Positions 50,987-59,405 of a stretch of 64,000 nt of DNA are shown here, one piece after another. The stretch is from Micromonospora rifamycinica (GTDB lineage Bacteria; Actinomycetota; Actinomycetes; Mycobacteriales; Micromonosporaceae). A program made the translations under genes and the position numbers. How positions within the stretch are numbered: the stretch's first letter is position 1; every line of letters starts with the position of its first letter. The notes below the pieces were generated by a model. The model ran no database searches. It saw only the letters and a list, made by a program, of their open reading frames with translations, and had not been told where the DNA came from. Location of the stretch: NCBI RefSeq assembly GCF_900090265.1, contig NZ_LT607752.1:5090001-5154000 (forward strand). The letters are read 5' to 3'.

Positions 50987-52297
50987 TCACGTACGGCTTG
51001 CGCGTCCGTACTCCTGGGCCTTGTCGAAGACGTCCTGGGCGTACCGGCGTACATCGTTGTAGGAGAGGATCGCGCCCCACCAGTCGCCGGGGATGGTCAT
51101 GTTGCGGCCACCCTGGCAGAGGTAGTTGCCGGCGGCGAGCGCGGTGTCGTCCAGGTCGTGCGGATCCTTGCGGCCGTCGTTGTCGGCGTCCGCGCCGACC
51201 TGCTCCCAGGTGGTGGGGATGAACTGCATCGGCCCGATCGCCCGGTCGTAGACGGTGTCCCGGTCGAACAGCCCACCGTCGGTGTCCCGGATCAGGGAAC
51301 GCCCGCCCTGGCCGTCGAGCGGATCACCGATGATCTCCGGTACGGCCCGGCCGTCCGGCCCGAGCGTCGCCCCGTTGGCCTGCCCGTGCCGGGACTCGAC
51401 GTAGCCGATCGCGGCGAGCGTGGTCCAGCTCAACTGGCAGCTCCGGTTGGTCTGGGCGAGCACCAGCTCGGCGTAGCCGTACGCCTGCATGGCGATCGGG
51501 GAGATGCCCACCTTGCTGCCGGTGACCCGGGCCCAGTCGCCCAGCGCGTCGGCGGGACGGCCGCCGACGGTCGGGCCGGTCGGCCCGGTCGGCACTGTTC
51601 CGCCCGGCGGCAGGCTGCCCAGCGGCGGCGTGGGCACGGTCGCGCCCGGCACCACCGGCACCGGGGTCGCCCCGCCCGTCGGGGCGCCGGAACCGGCGGC
51701 GGTCTCGTCCACGGCGACCGGGCGGGGTGCCCGGACGGCGTTCGGCACCACCACCGCGCCGACCGCCGCGGTCGCCGCGACCAGCCCGAACAGGAACAGG
51801 CCGGGCAGGGTCAGCCGACCGCTCGGACGGCGGGACCACGCCCGGGTGGCCCGGGTCGCCGCCCCCACCGCCTGCCGGGGCGGCGGCAGCCGGACGGCGT
51901 GCGCGAACGGTATCCGTCGCCGCCGGCCCACCGCCGTGCCGCTGCCCGCCTCGGTCTTCGAGTCGGGCTCGCCGTCCGGGTCGGTCGCCGCTTGCGGCGG
52001 TGGCCGGTCCGCGGTGGGCTCCGGTTTTCCATCCGGGCCGGCCGCCGGGGCCGGTTGCGGTGTGTCGCCGGGCGTGGGGCCGCCCACCTGCGGTGTGTCG
52101 CCGGGCGTGGGGCCGCCCACCTGCGGGGCGTCGTCGGTCGGGGCGGCCGGCGGGACGGCGGGATCGCGCCGGGGCCGGCGGGGGCGGGGAATCCAGCCCC
52201 GACGCGGCGTGACGGGCGCATCCTCGGGCGGAGTCGCTGCCCGCAGGGGCCGTACCGTCGAATCTTCGCCGCTCACCACCGTTTGAGTATCACCCAT
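50987..52297 (-). CDS. Membrane-anchored lytic transglycosylase
   Basis: A 436-residue protein from ATG 52297. A long Pro-rich, basic cytoplasmic segment (1-160) precedes one TM helix (about 163-184) and a Pro/Thr linker, then a MltB/SLT-like catalytic domain (about 255-430): AIGYVESRHG supplies the catalytic Glu and AIGPMQFIPTTWEQVGADADNDG the downstream motif. It cleaves peptidoglycan glycan strands to anhydromuramyl ends, for cell-wall growth or spore development. Residues 58-79 are a perfect duplication of an 11-residue unit. Confidence 0.9.
   Translation of the reverse strand: MGDTQTVVSGEDSTVRPLRAATPPEDAPVTPRRGWIPRPRRPRRDPAVPPAAPTDDAPQVGGPTPGDTPQVGGPTPGDTPQPAPAAGPDGKPEPTADRPPPQAATDPDGEPDSKTEAGSGTAVGRRRRIPFAHAVRLPPPRQAVGAATRATRAWSRRPSGRLTLPGLFLFGLVAATAAVGAVVVPNAVRAPRPVAVDETAAGSGAPTGGATPVPVVPGATVPTPPLGSLPPGGTVPTGPTGPTVGGRPADALGDWARVTGSKVGISPIAMQAYGYAELVLAQTNRSCQLSWTTLAAIGYVESRHGQANGATLGPDGRAVPEIIGDPLDGQGGRSLIRDTDGGLFDRDTVYDRAIGPMQFIPTTWEQVGADADNDGRKDPHDLDDTALAAGNYLCQGGRNMTIPGDWWGAILSYNDVRRYAQDVFDKAQEYGRASRT
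52058..52123 (-). repeat. Two perfect 33-bp repeats in the transglycosylase gene
   Basis: Identical 33-base copies at 52058-52090 and 52091-52123 encode PQVGGPTPGDT in the cytoplasmic Pro-rich part. Perfect identity suggests a recent duplication. Confidence 0.92.
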
Positions 52298-52335
52298 GGC
52301 GGTCCAGGAGTCAGGTCCGGCCGTAGGGTGGAGAC

Positions 52336-52560
52336 ATGCCCCGGTACGAGTTCCGCTGCCGCGCCTGCGGCGACACCTTTGAGGTCAACCGACCGATGGC
52401 CGAGGCCGGTGCGCCGGCCGACTGCCCCCAGGGTCACGCCGACACGGTCAAGCTCCTGTCGGCGGTGTCGGTCACCGGCCGGGGTGCCGGCGTCGTGCCC
52501 GGGAGCGCCCCGGCCGCGCCCGCCGGTGGTGGCTGCTGCGGTGGTGGCTGCGGTTGCTGA
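52336..52560 (+). CDS. FmdB-type zinc-ribbon protein
   Basis: A 74-residue protein from ATG 52336. Two zinc-binding pairs: C-R-A-C (residues 8-11) and C-P-Q-G-H (29-33), with the second cysteine replaced by His. The tail ends in Cys/Gly-rich CCGGGCGC. FmdB-family proteins are thought to be regulatory or metal-handling; some are short subunits of larger systems. It is divergent from the transglycosylase. Confidence 0.85.
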   Translation: MPRYEFRCRACGDTFEVNRPMAEAGAPADCPQGHADTVKLLSAVSVTGRGAGVVPGSAPAAPAGGGCCGGGCGC

Positions 52561-52714
52561 ACGGCCCCGGCCACCGGCCGATGTAACGGCACGGCGCACC
52601 GGTGCGCCGGAATCAGTGACCCCTTGGGTCTGATATCGCCCGACCGTTCTCACGATGCGTGACCGGTTGACCATAGGGCAGCATGAACCCGACGTCAGGG
52701 CGGAGGTGCCACGT

Positions 52715-55558
52715 ATGTCGCCACGGATCCACCTCCCGAGCGGTTGGGTGACCTTCGTGTTCACCGACATCGAGGGTTCCACCCGGTTGGCCCAGCTGCT
52801 CGGGCCGGACTACCGCCCGGTGCTCTGGGAGCACCGCCGGCTGCTCCGCGACACCCTCGCCGAGACCGACGGCGCGGAGCTGCTGACCGAGGGGGACTCC
52901 TTCTTCCTCGCCTTCCCGGACGCGTCGGCGGCGCTCACCGCCTGCCTGACCGCGCAGCGGGCACTGTCCACCCACGACTGGCCCAACCCGGAGGCCGCGC
53001 CGAGGGTGCGGATGGGGCTGCACACCGGCTACGCCGAACCCCGCGACGGGGAGTACGCCAGCCCCGAGGTGCACCGGGCCGCCCGGGTGGCCGCCGCCGC
53101 ACACGGCGGGCAGGTGCTCTGCTCGGCCTCGACCGCCCGGCTGGCCGACCCGCTGCCCGCCGGGGCCGCCCTGCTCGACCTGGGCCTGCACCGGCTCCGG
53201 GGCTTCGACGACCGGGAGCGGCTGTTCCAGCTCGTCGCGCCCGGGCTGGAACGGCAGTTCCCCCGCCCGCGTACCGCCCAGGCGTTGGCGCACAACCTGC
53301 CCACCCAGGTCACCTCGTTCGTCGGCCGGGAGACCGAACGGGTCGAGCTGGACCTGCTGACCCGCCGGCACCGGCTGGTCACGGTGGTCGGCGCGGGCGG
53401 CGCCGGCAAGACCCGGCTCGCCGTGGAGGTGGCGTCCGGCCAGGTGGAGGCGTACCCGGACGGGGTGTGGTTCGTCGACATCGCCACGGTGACCGACCCG
53501 GGGCTGGTGGCCTTCGCGATCGCCGCCGTCCTCGGGCCGCGTCCGGAACCGGGCCGCCCGATCGTGGACACCCTGGTCGAACACGCGGCCCTGCGCCGGA
53601 TGCTGCTGGTCCTCGACACCTGTGACGCCCAGCCGGCCGCCTGCGCCGAGGTGATCTCCCGGCTGCTGGCCGGCGGCGTCGGGGTCCGGGTGCTGGCCAC
53701 CAGCCGGGAGGCGTTCGGTCTTCCCGGGGAGCTGGTGTGGCGGATTCCGCCGCTGGCGGTCGACCCGCAGCCGGGCCGTACCGAGAGTGACGCGGTGGCG
53801 TTGCTGCTGGACCGTACGGCGGCGGCCCGGGGTGGTCGTCCGCCGGAATGGACGGAGGCCGCCGACCTGCGTCGGGTGGTGCAGCGGCTGGACGGGTTGC
53901 CGTTGGCGATCGAGCTGGCCGCGGCCCGGTTGCGGGTGCTGTCCGCCAGCCAGTTGGCCACCCGCCTCGACGACGTGCTGGGCACCCTCGACGCCGGTCG
54001 GGACGCTCCGGAGCCCCCCGCCGACCGGGGCTGGGCGGCCAACCAGCAGGACACCGTGGATCTGGTCGCCGCCGCCTCCGGCCAGACGCCGCCGAGCCCG
54101 GCGCACCGGGCGGTGCAGCGGTCCGCCACCGAACGGCACCTCACCATGCAGGCCACCGTCACCTGGTCGTACCGGACGTTGGGGCCCCGGGCGTCCCGAC
54201 TGCTGCGCTGGTTGGCGGTCTTCTCCGGGCCGGTGGACCTGGCCACGGTGGAGTGGATGCTCGGCGACGACTCGCTCGACCCGCTGTCGGTGCTGGTGGA
54301 CAAGTCGATGATGCTGGCCGAACGGCACGCCTCCGGCAGCACCTACCGGATGCTCGACCCGATTCGGGCGTACGCCGCGCGGCGGCTGGTCGAGACCGGC
54401 GAGGAACACGCCGCCCGGGACCGGCACGTGGCCTGGGCGCAGCACGCGCTGCACCGGGCGCACCTCGGGGCGGACGGCCGCCCGGTCACCCTGTCGCTGT
54501 ACGCGTTGGACCCGCTCGCCGGTGAGCTGCGGGCGGCCCTGCGCTGGTCGGCGACCGGGGGCAGTGCCCGGGCCGGGCTGCGGCTGGCCCGCGGGCTGGA
54601 CCAGTGGTGGCGGGAGCGGGGGCTGTCCCGGGAGGCCCGGCTGTGGCTGTTCCGGCTGTACGGGCGGATCGCCGAGACCGGCGAGGCGATTCCCGAGGCG
54701 GAGCTGGCGGCGGCGTACCACCTGCACTCGCTGCACGCCGGTGCGGACGGCGAGTTCGGCGAGGAGCTGCGGTTCTCCCAGCGGGCGGAGGCGGCGGCCC
54801 GGCAGGCGGGTGACGCGGGGCTGCTGGCCCGGGTGCTCGCCGGGCGGGCCGTTCCGTTGATCGACATGGGGCAGTTCGCCGAGGCGGAGCGGATCTGCCG
54901 GGAGGTCATCGACTGGGCCGACGAGCAGGGGGTCAGCGGGGACGCGCTGCTGGCCAGCTACAACCTCGCCGAGCTGCTGTGGCGGCGGGGCGCGTTGACG
55001 GAGGCGGCGGAGCTGCTCGGGGCGGTCCGGCTGGTGGAGGCCACCCGGCCGGTGGAGCGTGGTCGCCGGTCGGTGGACATGCTGCTCGGCATGGTGGCGC
55101 TGGCCCGGCGTGACCTGGTGGCCGCACACGATCACCTGCTGGTGGCGTTGCGGGCGCGGATGGGGCACGGCTACCACGGGCGGGCCTGCGACACGGTGAA
55201 CGCGGTGGCGGTGCGGTGCGCGTTGGGTGGGGAGCCGCTGACGGCGGCCCGGCTCTTCGGCGCGGCCCAGGCCACCCGGGCCCGGCTGCGCGGCACCCCC
55301 GGCATCTTCGGGGCGTACTGGCTCGAACGGCAGGCCGACCTGCGGCGGGTCCTCGGCGACGCGGCCTTCGACGCCGCGTACGGCGAGGGCGGTGAGCTGG
55401 GCCTGGAGGAGGCGGCGGCGTTGGCGTTCGCGGTGGAGCACCCGGACATGGCCGCGGACTCGGTGCGGTTCCGGACGACCGGCCCGCTGATGCCCCGCCC
55501 CATGACGCCCCGCCCGATCAGCCGGCGGGACGCGGACCGTCGGGAGGAGTGGGCCTGA
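52715..55558 (+). CDS. Adenylate-cyclase / NB-ARC ATPase fusion without DNA-binding domain
   Basis: A 947-residue protein from ATG 52715 (GGAGG 10 bases before). Residues 10-170 are a class III nucleotide cyclase (VFTDIEGSTRL; metal Asp18; SYASPEVHRAARVAAAA). Residues 215-470 are an ATPase with Walker A GAGGAGKTR near 225 and Walker B LLVLDTCD near 297. The rest is helical repeats (TPR-like). Most actinobacterial proteins with this order end in a LuxR-type HTH; here the C-terminus is helical and Arg-rich without an HTH. It may signal through cAMP or by protein contacts. No partner gene is evident. Confidence 0.8.
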   Translation: MSPRIHLPSGWVTFVFTDIEGSTRLAQLLGPDYRPVLWEHRRLLRDTLAETDGAELLTEGDSFFLAFPDASAALTACLTAQRALSTHDWPNPEAAPRVRMGLHTGYAEPRDGEYASPEVHRAARVAAAAHGGQVLCSASTARLADPLPAGAALLDLGLHRLRGFDDRERLFQLVAPGLERQFPRPRTAQALAHNLPTQVTSFVGRETERVELDLLTRRHRLVTVVGAGGAGKTRLAVEVASGQVEAYPDGVWFVDIATVTDPGLVAFAIAAVLGPRPEPGRPIVDTLVEHAALRRMLLVLDTCDAQPAACAEVISRLLAGGVGVRVLATSREAFGLPGELVWRIPPLAVDPQPGRTESDAVALLLDRTAAARGGRPPEWTEAADLRRVVQRLDGLPLAIELAAARLRVLSASQLATRLDDVLGTLDAGRDAPEPPADRGWAANQQDTVDLVAAASGQTPPSPAHRAVQRSATERHLTMQATVTWSYRTLGPRASRLLRWLAVFSGPVDLATVEWMLGDDSLDPLSVLVDKSMMLAERHASGSTYRMLDPIRAYAARRLVETGEEHAARDRHVAWAQHALHRAHLGADGRPVTLSLYALDPLAGELRAALRWSATGGSARAGLRLARGLDQWWRERGLSREARLWLFRLYGRIAETGEAIPEAELAAAYHLHSLHAGADGEFGEELRFSQRAEAAARQAGDAGLLARVLAGRAVPLIDMGQFAEAERICREVIDWADEQGVSGDALLASYNLAELLWRRGALTEAAELLGAVRLVEATRPVERGRRSVDMLLGMVALARRDLVAAHDHLLVALRARMGHGYHGRACDTVNAVAVRCALGGEPLTAARLFGAAQATRARLRGTPGIFGAYWLERQADLRRVLGDAAFDAAYGEGGELGLEEAAALAFAVEHPDMAADSVRFRTTGPLMPRPMTPRPISRRDADRREEWA

Positions 55559-55693
55559 CCCGCCGCGTCGCCCGCTGACCCGGAAACGGCGCGGCCGGTC
55601 AGGGGCTGGTCGGGCGAGCCGCAGCACCCGGCGGCCCGCCCGGTGGCGGCACTCCGGCGGGCGGGCCGGTCGGGGCCGGTGCGTCCGACGCGG

Positions 55694-57409
55694 TCAGCGG
55701 ACCGTGCGGGTCGCCGAGGCGGCGCTCTCGTTCCACAGCCGGTCCAGGGCGGTCACCTGGTAGGTGTACGTCCGGCCCGGCTCGGCGGTGGCGTCCACCC
55801 AGGACTGCGACCGACCCGGCGCGGCCCGGACGGTGCCGACGAGATGCGCCGCGTCGGCCCGGTCACACGCGTCGACCCGGCCGGGGCCGTCGAAACGGTA
55901 GACCGCGTACGACGTGGCGGTGCCGAGTGGACCTCTCCCGTCGGCCGGTTGACGCCAGCGCAGCCGTACCCCGTCGGTGGTCCGCTCGGCCCCGGTGAGC
56001 GCCGGTCGCAGCAGCGGCCCGGCCGGCAGGTGCGGCATGGGTGGCACCAGTGCCGGGCGGGAGTAGTGCGCGGCGGCGTAGGCGCTCGTCGCGCCGAGCC
56101 GGTCGGCCCGCACCTGGACGGCGGAGAAGTGCACGTTGCCGAGCACCTCCGGGTAGGACCGGTTGAGTGTCAGGTGGTCGGACAGCTCCTGCGGGTTCAT
56201 CCAGTACGTGCCGTAGGCCGGGTCACCGCTCTTGTAGTCCGCCTGGCCGATGTAGAGCTGCACCCGGGTGCCGCGCACCGTCTGCGCCCACCAGGGCACC
56301 AGCCGGGCGTAGTCGGCGGCCGGATACTGGCCGATGTACCAGTAGAGCTGCGGCACGATGTAGTCGATCCACTCCTGCTTGACCCACCTGCGGGTGTCGG
56401 CCGAGACGATGTCGTAGGACTGGCTGCCGGTGGTGTCCGAGCCGTCCGGGTCGGCGCTGGCGTTGCGCCAGATGCCGAACGGGCTCACCCCGAACTTCAC
56501 CCACGGCTTGACCGCCCTGATCCGGGCGCCCATCTCCTGGATGAGCAGGTCGATGTTGTCGCGCCGCCAGGCGGCCCGGTCGGTGAACCCCCGGTGGTAC
56601 GCGGCGAACGTGGCGTCGTCGGGCACCGGGTAGGTGCCGCTCGGATACGGGTAGAAGTAGTCGTCGAAGTGCACCCCGTCGATGTCGTACCGGGATACCG
56701 CGTCCATCATCGCGGTCTGCACGAACTCGCGTACCTCCGGGACGCCCGGGTCGTAGTAGAGCCGGCTGCCGGCGACACCGGCCGGCGGGTAGGCGAACGC
56801 CCACCCGGGGTGCTGCCGGGCCGGGTGGTCCGGGGCGAGCTGCCCGAGATCCGCGCCCGCGCCGCCGGGCGCCGGCATGGAGATCCGGTACGGGTTGAAC
56901 CAGGCGTGGAACTCCAGGTTCCGCCGGTGCGACTCGGCGACCAGAAAGGCCAACGGATCCCAGCCCGGGTCCTGCCCCCGCACCCCGGTCAGGTACTCCG
57001 ACCACGGCTCGTACCGGGACGGCCAGAATGCGTCGGCGGTCGGGCGGACCTGGACCACCACCGCGTTGTGGTGCAGCCGCTGCGCCAGGTCGAGCCAGCC
57101 CCGGTACTCGGCCTGCTGGGCGGCGACCCGGTCCGGGGCGGTCCGGGAACCCGCGCTCGGCCAGTCGATGTTCACCACCGACGAGATCCACATGGCCCGG
57201 AACTGCCGCTTCGGCACCGCCGGATCGACCTCGCACGCCACCGCGTCGGCCCCGCCGCTGATGGTGGCACCGGTTATGGCCCCGCTGGCTGTGGCCCCGC
57301 CGGAGGGGGTGGTCCCGCCCGCGCTGGCCGCCGCCACCGGACCAACACCACCAAGCCCCGCGACCAGCCCCAGCACCAGCCCGACCCCACCCAACCGACT
57401 CACCCGCAT
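55694..57409 (-). CDS. Secreted GH10-like hydrolase with Fn3-like domain
   Basis: A 571-residue exported protein from ATG 57409. Signal peptide about 1-28, then a Gly/Ala/Ser-rich linker. The GHL10-type barrel (about 60-420; PF02638) has RAMWISSVVNIDWP, QVRPTADAFWPSRYEPWSEYLTG and YDIDGVHFDDYFYPYP and WVKFGVSPFGIWRN. The C-terminal 110 residues are a fibronectin-III-like module. Family members act on peptidoglycan or polysaccharide; the exact substrate is unknown. It diverges from an APC permease across a gap containing a perfect 27-bp palindrome. Confidence 0.88.
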   Translation of the reverse strand: MRVSRLGGVGLVLGLVAGLGGVGPVAAASAGGTTPSGGATASGAITGATISGGADAVACEVDPAVPKRQFRAMWISSVVNIDWPSAGSRTAPDRVAAQQAEYRGWLDLAQRLHHNAVVVQVRPTADAFWPSRYEPWSEYLTGVRGQDPGWDPLAFLVAESHRRNLEFHAWFNPYRISMPAPGGAGADLGQLAPDHPARQHPGWAFAYPPAGVAGSRLYYDPGVPEVREFVQTAMMDAVSRYDIDGVHFDDYFYPYPSGTYPVPDDATFAAYHRGFTDRAAWRRDNIDLLIQEMGARIRAVKPWVKFGVSPFGIWRNASADPDGSDTTGSQSYDIVSADTRRWVKQEWIDYIVPQLYWYIGQYPAADYARLVPWWAQTVRGTRVQLYIGQADYKSGDPAYGTYWMNPQELSDHLTLNRSYPEVLGNVHFSAVQVRADRLGATSAYAAAHYSRPALVPPMPHLPAGPLLRPALTGAERTTDGVRLRWRQPADGRGPLGTATSYAVYRFDGPGRVDACDRADAAHLVGTVRAAPGRSQSWVDATAEPGRTYTYQVTALDRLWNESAASATRTVR

Positions 57410-57841
57410 ACCCCACACCCCTCCCTCATCTCCCCTCCCACCCCCACCCCCACCCCCCTTCCACCACCCCCCCGTGCGCCCCACTGGCCCCCTCTGTCGC
57501 CCCGGTGATCAAGAGGTTTGCGTCAACTTCAGGCGGAACGCATGACGCAAACCTCTTGATCACCGGGGCGAGGCGAGGCGAGGCGAGGCGGTGTGAGGCG
57601 GGGGTCGGGGTGGGTGGGGGATCGGTTGGGGTGGATGGGGTGCTGGTGGGAAATTTCCATATCCGGGTGGGTGGGCGCAAGGGGTGACCGGGAGGGGGCG
57701 GGTGACCGAAAGTGGTCAGGCTGGGGACTCAGGGTCAGGGAACCGTGGTGGGGGTGGGTGATTGGCGGGGGTTCGGGATGGGTAGCAACGCCCGGCACCG
57801 GCCCCAGCAGGGTGGTCGCGGTGGTGGGAGGGGTGAGCGCA
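57410..57841. other. Divergent gap with palindrome and G-rich leader
   Basis: 432 bases between the hydrolase and permease starts. It holds the perfect palindrome (57499-57569), four AGGCG units (57571-57590) and then about 200 bases very rich in G on the plus strand, with GGGGTGG-like runs. No gene is credible here. Confidence 0.5.
57499..57569. repeat. Perfect 27-bp palindrome of the TGATCAAGAGGTTTG element
   Basis: Bases 57499-57525 are exactly complementary to 57543-57569, with a 17-base loop. The arm contains GTGATCAAGAGGTTTGCGTC, sharing its core with the tandem repeats at 28413-28456. Position in a divergent promoter gap argues against a simple terminator. Confidence 0.92.
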
Positions 57842-59338
57842 GTGTCCGTGCTGCGAACCAAACCGATCAAGGACGTGGTTGCCCAGGGCAACGCCGACGG
57901 CAGTGACGGTGGCCCCGGCCTGAAACGGCGGCTGGGCGCACGGGACCTCACCGGATTCGGCATCGGCATCGTGATCGGCACCGGCATCTTCACCCTCACC
58001 GGCATCGAGGCGCGGGACAGCGCCGGGCCGGGCGTGGTGATCTCGTTCGCCATCGCCGGGGCGGTCGCCCTGCTCGCCGCGCTCTGCTACGCCGAGCTGG
58101 CGTCGAGTGTGCCGACCGCCGGCAGCGCCTACACCTACGCGTACGCCACGATGGGCGAGATCGTCGCCTGGATCATCGGCTGGGACCTGCTGCTGGAGTT
58201 CGCCCTCGGGGCGGCGGTGGTGGCCCGGGGCTGGTCCGGTTACCTGGCCGAGCTGTTCGGCCTGCCGAGCGCCTGGTTCGCCGAAGAGGGCAGCGTGGTC
58301 AACCTGGGCGCGATCGGCATCGTGCTGCTGCTCGGTGTGATCGCCATCGTCGGCATCCGCGAGTCGGCCCGGATCACCAACCTGCTGGTCGTGGTGAAGG
58401 TCGCGATCTGCGTCTTCGTCGTGGTCGCCGGGCTGTTCTTCGTGAAGGCCGCCAACCTCAGCCCGTTCATCCCGCCGGCCGAACCGGCCGGGGCCGGCGA
58501 CGACGGGATCAAGCAGCCGGTCATCCAGGCGCTGTTCGGGCTGGAGCCGTCCATCTTCGGTTTCGTCGGGGTGCTCAGCGCCGCCGCGGTGGTCTTCTTC
58601 GCGTACACCGGGTTCGAGGCGGTGGCCAACCTGGGTGAGGAGACCCGGCGGCCCAAGCGGGACCTGACCCTGGGCCTGTTCGGCACCCTGTTGATCTCCA
58701 CCGCGCTCTACATCGGCGTCTCGCTGGTCGTGGTCGGCATGGTGCCGTACGGCGAGATCGACCGGGGTGCTCCGATCGCCGCGGCCTTCAACGCGGTCGG
58801 CGCGAGCTGGGCCGGGGTGCTCGTCTCCATCGCCGCCGTCGCCGGCCTGACCAGCGTGATCCTGGTGGACCTGGTGGCCATGGGCCGGATCGGCTTCGCC
58901 ATCTCCCGGGACGGCCTGCTCCCGCCCTCGGTCGCCCGGATCCACCCGCGCTGGGGCACCCCGTACCGGATCTCCGCGCTGATGACCGTGGCGGTGGCGC
59001 TGCTGGCCGGATTCCTGCCGCTGTCGGCGTTGGCCGACCTGGTGAGCGTCGGTGCGCTCTGCGCCTTCATGATCGTCTCGATCGCGGTGCCGATCCTGCG
59101 CCGTAAGCGCCCCGACCTCGAACGGCCGTTCCGGGTTCCGTTCTCCCCGGTGCTGCCGATCTTCACCGCGCTGGCCTGCCTCTACCTGACGCTCAACCTG
59201 TCGATCGAGACCTGGATCAGGTTCCTCATCTGGATGGCGCTCGGCGGGATCATCTACTTCTGCTACGGCTACCGCCACAACCGTCTCGCCACCGGCGAAG
59301 CCGTCGAGGACCGCGACTCGGAGCCCACACCGGCCTGA
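57842..59338 (+). CDS. APC-family amino acid permease
   Basis: A 498-residue protein from GTG 57842 (GGAGGGG about ten bases before). Twelve TM segments, starting with GFGIGIVIGTGIFTLTGIEA (TM1 motif near 39-58) and AYTYAYATMGEIVAWIIGWDLLLE in TM3. FFAYTGFEAVANLGEETRRPKRDL is the consensus of cationic amino acid transporters (CAT-type). Arg/Lys or a related amine is the probable substrate. The extended C-terminal tail is cytoplasmic. No metabolic neighbours. Confidence 0.9.
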   Translation: MSVLRTKPIKDVVAQGNADGSDGGPGLKRRLGARDLTGFGIGIVIGTGIFTLTGIEARDSAGPGVVISFAIAGAVALLAALCYAELASSVPTAGSAYTYAYATMGEIVAWIIGWDLLLEFALGAAVVARGWSGYLAELFGLPSAWFAEEGSVVNLGAIGIVLLLGVIAIVGIRESARITNLLVVVKVAICVFVVVAGLFFVKAANLSPFIPPAEPAGAGDDGIKQPVIQALFGLEPSIFGFVGVLSAAAVVFFAYTGFEAVANLGEETRRPKRDLTLGLFGTLLISTALYIGVSLVVVGMVPYGEIDRGAPIAAAFNAVGASWAGVLVSIAAVAGLTSVILVDLVAMGRIGFAISRDGLLPPSVARIHPRWGTPYRISALMTVAVALLAGFLPLSALADLVSVGALCAFMIVSIAVPILRRKRPDLERPFRVPFSPVLPIFTALACLYLTLNLSIETWIRFLIWMALGGIIYFCYGYRHNRLATGEAVEDRDSEPTPA

Positions 59339-59405
59339 CCACCGACCGGGTGCCGGCCCTGTCGTTCCGCCGGCCGGCACCCGAGTCGTCGACCCCGGAT
59401 GCCGG

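Noticed and set aside
52613..55627. A 1,004-codon minus-strand frame
   Set aside because: Antisense shadow of the cyclase-ATPase gene with low-complexity translation.
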